NCBI GenBank assembly: GCA_029817715.1
Contig: JARUPY010000189.1
Span: 5,084,001-5,148,000, forward strand
From: Melastoma dodecandrum
Lineage: Eukaryota > Streptophyta > Magnoliopsida > Myrtales > Melastomataceae
Length of the DNA: 64,000 nt
Direction: 5' to 3'
The position numbers and the translations under genes were made by a program. The notes below the pieces were generated by a model that was not told the DNA's origin, ran no database searches, and saw only the letters and a program-made list of their open reading frames with translations. Shown piece by piece: positions 57,100 through 64,000 of the stretch (position 1 is its first letter; each line of letters begins with the position of its first letter).

Positions 57100-57493
57100 G
57101 TGTGACTCACTCGCACTCTCTTTGCTCGCCCTCCACCAAGCTTTGGCACTCCTTTGTTGATGGGAGTATTCGGCCATTAGCATTCTTTCGGCGGGGTAGC
57201 ACCCAAATAGGCTGAAAATCTTCTCCAGTCTATCCACAAATTGATCAGCTTCCTCAGGCCCAGTCTATCCACAAATTGCTCAGCTTCCTCAGGCCCAGTC
57301 TATCCAATTGCTCAGCTTCCTCAGGCCCTTCATCCCCCTCGAAGGTCGGCGGGTTGAGCTTGTGGAAGTGCTCCACAAGAGCCACTCTCCGCTTATGTGG
57401 TATTCCCCTATCCTGTTCTAGAGACGTATGTATAACCACTTGCGTCCTTTCGTTCGCCATCTTACTGTCATAAAGCATATAATTTTCGGCCAT
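57100..57493 (-). pseudogene. gag: Tekay/Del-like gypsy gag N-terminal fragment
   Basis: Minus strand, start near 57,493 (MAENYMLYDSK). It holds the hallmark FHKLNPPTFEGDEGPEEAEQ, then after a repeat-caused frame change DRLEKIFSLFGCYPAERMLM and AEYSHQQRSAKAWW. This is the start of the capsid domain of chromovirus-type gag (…LNPP-F-G--DP--AE-W). A triplicated 35-bp segment (57,226-57,327) disrupts the frame between AEQ and the LEKIF motif. The rest of gag is cut at 57,099 by the T1 LTR start, so T1 probably inserted here. Confidence 0.85.
57226..57327. repeat. 35-bp triplication inside gag
   Basis: cagtctatccacaaattg + ctcagcttcctcaggcc occurs three times in direct contact (57,226, 57,261 and 57,296; the third unit is 3 bp shorter). 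It duplicates codons of the EEAEQ…DRL segment and shifts the frame, so it arose after the gag stopped being needed. Confidence 0.92.
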
Positions 57494-58093
57494 ACTTATT
57501 CTTAGTCACCACGTGCCATGAGATCATTACTATACCACTCAAATGTACCATCGTACGCAGTAGTCCCAATATACATACACACTTTATTGCCGACAATACT
57601 TCAGTTCAACACATGTCAAAGTGCACACAATTCGGCCGTCTCCGGGCCAAGACTGAAGTGGACATACTTTATAATTCATTAATTACTTGGCTACCACGAC
57701 TATAGAACTACCCCGTGACAATTCTCATTCCGCAATTTAGAGACACATCAAGCATAACCAAGGCAGCCCGTAACCGCATGCTAAGTCGTTTGGCAATCCC
57801 AGCATGTCCATACCGACGCACAACACATCTCCACAAGGATACCATCCGGTCCTGTCCGGCCCCGCCGTCCGTAACGCTCCCAAACCATACCATATTCATA
57901 CTTTCACATCTGTATACAATATGCGAAAATTAACGACATTTCAAGTTACTCTTTCTAGGCAAGGATTCAATTAAACACACAATACTGTTTCGAATGAATC
58001 ACATACATGCACGTACAACTCAACCCTCATTTGGACTTGAAATATGACTCATTTAGACTTGAAATACGACTCAGAGCTTGGTGCAACCGAAGC
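57494..58093 (-). other. Leader of the Tekay-like element
   Basis: About 600 bp between gag and the primer site, without coding capacity. Such long leaders are normal for Tekay elements. Confidence 0.5.
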
Positions 58094-60238
58094 TCTGATA
58101 TCACCAATAAAAATCTCGATATTTATTATTCAAAAAAATGATTGGCTTAGTTACTTTTATTTCATTTTGATGTCCCAAGGTTCCCTCTAGCTCAACTGTA
58201 ATGTGAAATTTTTCCAATTACAAAAAGGGCTTTACACAATTCCATCTAGGAAATGAGTTGTATTTCAATATATTTCAAAAAAATGTTTACAACTCATTTC
58301 ATGACCATTTTACAAGCTTCTATTATAAAGGCTTAAACCAAATATATAATCTAGGTCTTGTATGCCTCCTAATAACCTGCCAAATACACACGAAAACATT
58401 AGTGTAAAACTAAGCACGAAAATCGGACATTCATGCCACACAACTGAACACACTCCTCTTCGCTTAACTCAAGCTTAACGCTTCTTTCACAATTTCCACT
58501 CCCACCATTAGTTTTAGGCTTTCCTTACAAATACTCAATGGTCATTTTCATAACATTTCTGAGAACTCACGTTTCTCCCCATTCTGAGTACTTGCAAAAT
58601 TTCCTCATCACGAATGTCCGACCCCAAGTATCGTTCTCGCCATATTCTTAAATATCTGTATTTACGTTTCCGTGGTCCTCACACCGTTCTCAAGAGGGTC
58701 GGACCTGCACATCCGCCCCTATTCACATGTTTTTACATTCGGGATCTTACACCCTTCTCAAGTCGGTCGGACCCTCTCATCCGTCCTTATTCACTATTTC
58801 AACATTACGGATCCTCACATTCGGTCTTAAGAGAGTTGGATTCTCACATCCGCCCTTATTCACATTTTCAACGGCACCTGAAATCCGATTTTAATAGAGT
58901 CAGATTCTCACATCCACTCTTATTCACATTTTTTACATGGATCCTCACATCCAATTTTCAAGATAAATACAACGAGTTCGAATTCTTCTATTCACCTCCC
59001 TCTTTCCTCAATAACATTCTTCACTTAACCCTTTTCACACTCTCCAATCACTAGTGTTCATACCCATTTCCAACCAAAAGTTCATGCACAACAACTATAT
59101 CTCGTCCATATACACACACTAATTGCATCATACTTACACTCAAACACATGAGCAACAACATAAAGCTAAGAGTTTAATATGACCATTGTCATAAAAGACA
59201 AAAGGGAGGGGTCAGACGCACCTCAGTCTTGCGCTCCCGTGACCTCCGCCTTTCTTCCACGTTCGCACCATTCCTCACGTGACTCCTCCTTAGCGGCCTC
59301 ATCCTTCAATTTCTCTTCCCTTTTTTCCCGAATCTCCTTCTTCTCCCCCTCTTTTCCCTTTTCTTTTTCTATTCTCCAAGTTCTCCCCCAAGAATGGTGG
59401 GGTTAGCCTTTTTCGTTTTCCTTTTTGTAATTATGTCTTAGTACATTTATTAATTTATTATAACCCCACCTTGATATGTTGAGAAGCTTTGTTGCCCTAA
59501 AGCTTTATTAAACGTGGTTAAGACTCATTTGAAGTCCACGGCTTATGGGGGAAGCTTAGGGACCGCAAAGTATTATAAAATCTAATTAAAAGTCATATGG
59601 ATTCTGGTGAACTTGGCTAACCCGGCTGAATTTATTTAACAGCGGATTTTGCGACCGAAAATCCTGTCGAATCGTGGGCAATAGGGAATGCCCCTTGTAT
59701 GAAAGCTCTCGCCACTCTATCGCCCCTTCCACGCTCCCAGCATGCCCCCAGCTCCATCCCTGACAGCCCCTCTAGAACTAATGATCATCTTAAAAAATAA
59801 TTATTCATAAACATCATCTAATTACATCCATAACCAATCGGATCACTTATTTTAATTTATGTGACCATCGTTTTTCGGCCTATTTCGACCCCGAGCCTTC
59901 CTTTGTTGATCACCTGTTCCTGCCCGAGGTGCCCCTAAGGGCATTATGGATCGACCCTCGATTATCTCTCTTCACCATTTCCACTTTCCACTTTGGGCAG
60001 TGCCCTCTCTTCATGGTTAGAGGTTGGGGGCAGGTGAGGGGCAGCAGTAGCGGTCCCAAATGCCATTCGTGCCAACTCTTCCCCAACCCTTCACAATCTT
60101 CCTCCGCCCACTTCTTTAGCCTAACTCTAACTTCCAATGCCAACTTCTAGACCTCATTTGACGTCCTCTAATTACTTGTGTCTTCCACTATCGATGTGAT
60201 TGCCATAAAGTTGGGCTTTTAAATGGATTATTGTCACA
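58094..60238 (-). repeat. 5' LTR and primer site of Tekay-like element (R5c)
   Basis: On minus a degenerate Met-tRNA primer site (GATATCAGAGCTTCGG, about 58,083-58,100) follows the LTR end. The LTR right end reads TGTGACAATAATCC (60,238), giving about 2.1 kb. A pyrimidine-rich tract at 59,270-59,400 and general layout match R5a and R5b. Positions 58,674-58,960 are a ~66-bp tandem array. Frames such as 58,614-59,054 are products of that array and not genes. Confidence 0.65.
58674..58975. repeat. ~66-bp tandem array in Tekay-like LTR, 5 units
   Basis: Units start near 58,674, 58,741, 58,809, 58,873 and 58,939 and share ggatcctcacatccg-like, aagagagtcgga-like and cttattcacatttttaca-like blocks. 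Divergence among units is considerable. Confidence 0.85.
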
Positions 60239-60389
60239 CCCTTCAATAAATTGAAGGCTCATGTCCATGTACATAGGCTAAGGCTTTAATTTGAATGGGT
60301 TTTGTAAATTTTGGCTTAAAAAATTTAAATTTTTCATTTAAAAAATAAAATAAATGAAGGAAACTCAATGGAAAAATTTAAGGTATTAT
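60239..60389. other. Unassigned spacer
   Basis: About 150 AT-rich bases between the Tekay-like LTR and the T fragment. Nothing recognisable. Confidence 0.4.
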
Positions 60390-60960
60390 GGTTGCCCCTT
60401 TTTTGGAGTGAATATTGTGAATATTTTTCTTGGAAATACATCATTAATACCCCAAATTGTGGATTTAGGGTATTCTTGATGGACCTGTACTTTAGGATCT
60501 CATCTATAAACATATTAGTAATAAACGAGACATCTTGAAATACGGGTAATCAAATATGTGTGATCACACCTGTACTTTGGGATATCATCTAGAAACATGT
60601 TAGTAATAAACGAGATCTCGTGAAATACGTGTAATCAAATATGTAGAATCACAACACTCATGGATGTCATGATTTGTTTTGATGAAACTTATTAGTATGA
60701 CTTCTGAGCGAGCACGGAGAAGGGCTTCTGACTTTTCTCACGGCTCACTCTTACTTCGAAGCCTGTCACGATGAGATTACATAATTCCTTTAACTTGGAT
60801 GCTCATGTACCGGTCGAAGGAGTAATTGTATGGTTATAATGTGGGTTTGGTATAAGGCCCTTTGGCTAAGGTTCTAAATTCTTTATTTTGAGAAAAGAGT
60901 CTAAAAACCTCCTTAGGAGACATATTGTTTCACTTTCCAAACGAATTCTTCATCTTCCAA
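60390..60960 (-). repeat. T-family internal 3' fragment
   Basis: Matches 43,705-44,140 of T1 in the same orientation: ccccaaattgtg, tattcttgat-g-cctgtact, taacttggatgctcatgtac, gtcgaa-gagt. It contains an ~86-bp tandem duplication (units at 60,484 and 60,569, starting cctgtactttaggatctcat or a close variant). Confidence 0.75.
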
Positions 60961-61536
60961 ACAGCAGGCCAGTCGAGCCGCTGCGTTGGAGATTGACGAC
61001 TATTTCATTGGTAATATATGATGATCCACTTTGGGAAGGCACTCCGGACGACACGATGATTCGGGTCTACTCCCCCAAGCTCATCCGGTGGGCGCCTCGA
61101 CTCCAGCGTCATTCGCTGCAGAGGAGACCGAGGTGGATCCTCCCTTGATTGCTAATCGGGCCTACCCGGGTCCTCACCGATCGTCTCCATGCTCCTTAGG
61201 ATGCGACAGCGAAATGTAGCTTTAACACTCACATGCGATGGCATTTGCTCCAAAATGTCTCTAATTATTAGCGTTGGACACGATCCAGGCATCAAACCGG
61301 ACTCATGTCAATGTTTAACGGGCGTTGGACCTGATTTGGGCTTTAAGCCTAGACTCATCTCATAGGGTTACGAGCATTCGACCCGATACAGGCGTTAAAC
61401 CTAGACTCATGTGAGATGATCACAAGCGCAATTACATACAAGTATTTAGATGAAAGTAGGCCGGGAGAGATGGTGACCCGCCTCTTAGGCCCACAATCCG
61501 CTACAGGTGGATAAAAAAAAGTTCGAGGAGGCTTGC
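60961..61536 (-). repeat. T-family LTR fragment (copy e)
   Basis: Positions 61,110-61,220 match 10,870-10,960 of T2 (cgaggtggatcctcccttg, cgatcgtctccatgctcctt). Positions 61,290-61,510 carry the gggcgttggacc… and cccacaatccgctacaggtgg landmarks. It joins the internal fragment directly, so the leader and tandem-array middle are deleted here. It is cut at 61,537 by the next LTR. Confidence 0.7.
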
Positions 61537-64000
61537 TGTAATACCTCAAATCCCCTTTCCTATTTTACTTTATTTTCAAAAATATTTCTTTTGATTCCCT
61601 TAATTGCATTCATTAAGATTTCCTTCCTAAACGGGAGCACACACACGTTACGGAAGACACAGGGACAGATTGAAACACTTCACCTTTAGACGTTTCAATT
61701 TACAGACTTTACAACTTTCAAACGTTACTTTTACTTCCCTATAATAGAAGAGATAGACACACACACGTAAAAAAAAAAAGGACAGAGACAAAAACACAAA
61801 AAAACCTCCCCTTCCAAGCATTCTTCAAGCCTCCCCTTTCCTCCCGACGACCAAGGTAAGCTCATGGAGCAATGGAGACCCCCCGACTAGCTTAACCGCG
61901 GAGGACACGTTCCCGTTTCACAAGTCGACGGCTATGGCAAGAAGAAACAACGGCAACCCCGGACAACCTCCGACGTCCTCCCTTCGCCGTCGCCATGCTC
62001 GAGGCCATCTCTCCGGCATCTAGGATCTGCCCTCCCTCGTCTAGAGACGAGGAGGACTCAACTACCACATTTCGTAACCTCGTAGTTTCGCGGGAGGGCT
62101 CCCTTGTTGCTTTGACGTTTTCTTGTTTGCGCAGCCGCAAGGATTGGACAGCCGAGAACCAACTCACGAAGACATCTTGTGGTCGCCAAAATAGGCCAAG
62201 ACTCTCACATCCCTTCCCTTCACATGTCCTAACATGTTGGGATGTGTTGCAACCCTCACATCGAGCCAAAATAGCTCGGTAAGTCCAAACATGTTTCGGA
62301 TCTGTCTGCGCAGCCTTCGGTTTTTGCTGTATATCTTTTTGTGTACTTATTGAAATCGCGTGAAACTACTTGCATTTGATTCCTAACTTAAATACGGTTC
62401 TAAGGACACCAACCAAGCTAAATTTGAGTTCCTAACCTAGGATTTTCGAATGAAACATTCTACTGGTTACAAACGACCGAGTTTCACATGTTTGGACATG
62501 ACCGTTCACATTTTTGCCATACGTCGAACTTTAAATATACTCTAGACATGTCGCACTAGCTATATATGATCTTTCATGTACAAATTTTTAGTGGTTTTAA
62601 AATGACATGGCATTTACATATGAATGGAGTGTTTTCGAAGAATCCGAAGACTTGTAGGCTCGAATCTGCATGTCGACAGTCCACTCTTTTACTCATAACT
62701 TTCTTTTTGGAAATCGTACTGACCTAAAACTTGCGCCATTTGATGCCTGACTTCAAGAGCTTTTTTTTTGGTATAAGTAAGCTTATTTTCGTGAACTAAG
62801 CTAAAAGTTATACATGTTTTTCTGAAAGGTAGCAAAACTATCGGAGCTCGGATCTGCATGTGGACATCTCACTCTTTCGTTCATAACTTTTGTTACAGAC
62901 CTTAGATTGACTTGAAACTTATACTATAGGATTACTGACTCGAAGAGCTTTCTTTCATGAAATATGCACATTTTCATGAATTGAGCAGAAAGTTATGCAT
63001 TTTTTTTGAAAGGCACTAAAGCTGCAGCGGTTGAGAATCATTCAATTACGCCTGATTTTTCATCATGTCTTGAACTTGCTTGATATCATTGATATGTTTC
63101 TAAGTCCATAATCATCGCGTTTATCATGTATATATTATTATTTACTAATCATTTTCCTATCCCGATATTTTCGCATGTGAAAATACAATCTCGTCAATCC
63201 GAGTGGCGTTCGGGACATATTGGAGGTCGATGGGCTCAAACACCTCACATCGTTGGCTTCCGTTTTCCAACTTCAAGAAGATGTACGGTGGACCATAGTG
63301 AAAACGCTCCGGATGTCCCCAACCAACAAATCGAAGGTACAAAGGGGAGGTGCGGGCCTCCCCGAATTACTCATTTACACATGTAACGGGCTGCGGGCCT
63401 AAGTGCATAGGCCCGCAGTCACCACCCTTCCCCGCTCTCTTTTATCTAAATTATTGTTTGTGAGTGTTGTGGTGCATGCTGTTAGGCCCCCTTAGGATTT
63501 TTGTCGCATGTGACTGTTAAACAAATACACATGAGTTCGGGTCCAACGCCTGAATCGGGTCCAGCGCCCGTAAAACATTGACATGAGTCCGGAGTCATGC
63601 CCGGATCGGGTGCAACGCCTGTTAACCAAAAGCAAACTTTTGGAACAAACGCCACCTCTTCGCATGTTTAGATGTAAGAGTTAGTAATTAGGAATCCCCG
63701 AATCTACTCTGGTTTTCCGACTTAAACCAAGCTTTTAAATTAAGTCGGTGGCGACTCCGTAATAGTTTACCTAGGTTAAACAACACATTTTTTTACGAAG
63801 TCATTTTGGATGAGGGACTGACGACACGAGCCGCTCTTGGAACCTCCTGAAGCTTCCTCCTCGGGCCATGCACTTCTTTTCGCCCGTCGCCTCTTAAGGA
63901 GCATGGAGACGATCGGCGAAGAGTCTGGGCAGACCCGGTCAGGAATCGAAGGAGGGACCACCCTGGTCTTTTCGGCAGCGCTCGACGCTCGAGTCGCGAC
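61537..64000 (+). repeat. T-family LTR (copy f), opposite orientation, runs off window
   Basis: Positions 63,310-64,000 are the inverse of the T landmarks: ggcccgcagtc block at 63,400, ggtggcgactccgtaatag at 63,747, and tctccatgctcctt inverse at 63,900. Two ~188-bp units (gctcg-atctgcatgt at 62,658 and 62,846) resemble the array of copies a and b read in reverse (gtcgac… and cataactt anchors). The left end, TGTAATACCTC at 61,537, is taken as the LTR start but could belong to a separate Tekay-like LTR covering 61,537-62,300. No gene. Confidence 0.55.

Noticed and set aside
61892..62282. Opposed 125- and 95-codon frames as a small gene
   Set aside because: GC-rich LTR transcript region; neither frame has a recognisable domain or conserved counterpart.
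1..64000. A new defence, biosynthetic or other multi-gene system
   Set aside because: All recognisable coding sequence belongs to known retroelement families and is broken; I see no set of intact co-oriented genes.

Overview
This window is intergenic, repeat-dense nuclear DNA of a flowering plant, most likely a eudicot. It consists almost entirely of LTR retrotransposons nested in one another and heavily decayed. I found no intact host gene, rRNA, tRNA or CRISPR array. The plant assignment rests on recognisable plant lineages: a SIRE/Maximus-like Ty1/copia gag-pol, Athila-like Ty3/gypsy gag-pol with a ggcgcc-type primer-binding site, a Tekay/Del-like gag start, and fragments resembling plant-only DUF7745 and plant mobile domain proteins.

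Layout. 1-2.25 kb: truncated LTR of a long repeat family, here called T. 2.25-7.8 kb: a SIRE-like LTR, a short LTR with a primer site, a 1.6-kb LTR (G3) split by a solo LTR (R4), and a Tekay-like LTR. 7.8-9.3 kb: gypsy gag and LTR remnant (G5). 9.3-14.7 kb: T element T2 with a DUF7745-like pseudogene, leader and 3.85-kb LTR. 14.7-20.6 kb: an Athila remnant (G2) split by a 3.7-kb retroelement (X) with matching target duplications. 20.85-22.1 kb: T internal fragment. 22.1-26.9 kb: the largest coding remnant, SIRE-like element C1. 27.8-57.1 kb: proposed giant non-coding T element T1 on the minus strand. Its 3' LTR is split by a second SIRE-like element (C3), which is itself split by a nearly complete Athila-like element (G1, 32,708-40,836, target duplication ctcat). 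T1's internal region is a set of degenerate tandem arrays. Its 5' LTR is split by a short element (R6, 51,889-55,557), which carries a solo LTR with target duplication tcggc. 57.1-60.2 kb: Tekay-like gag remnant, leader and LTR. 60.4-64 kb: two more T fragments, the last in the opposite orientation.

Order of events (inference). T elements and Athila/SIRE copies inserted first; G1, X, R6 and the solo LTRs are younger, because they interrupt other elements cleanly. The coding remnants are dead. They carry many in-frame stops and frameshifts, and catalytic residues are lost in the C1 integrase (Glu to Lys) and the G1 reverse transcriptase (Asp to Asn), both by G-to-A changes. The genes do not work together as a system.

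Nothing here looks like a new protein-coding or defence system. The most interesting structures are the T family (very long LTRs with about 190-bp subrepeats, a tandem-array internal region, a tRNA-primer-like motif and a DUF7745-like ORF), a conserved terminal hairpin in several LTR families, and the fully readable nesting history. All similarities were judged by eye, so boundaries without target duplications are approximate.
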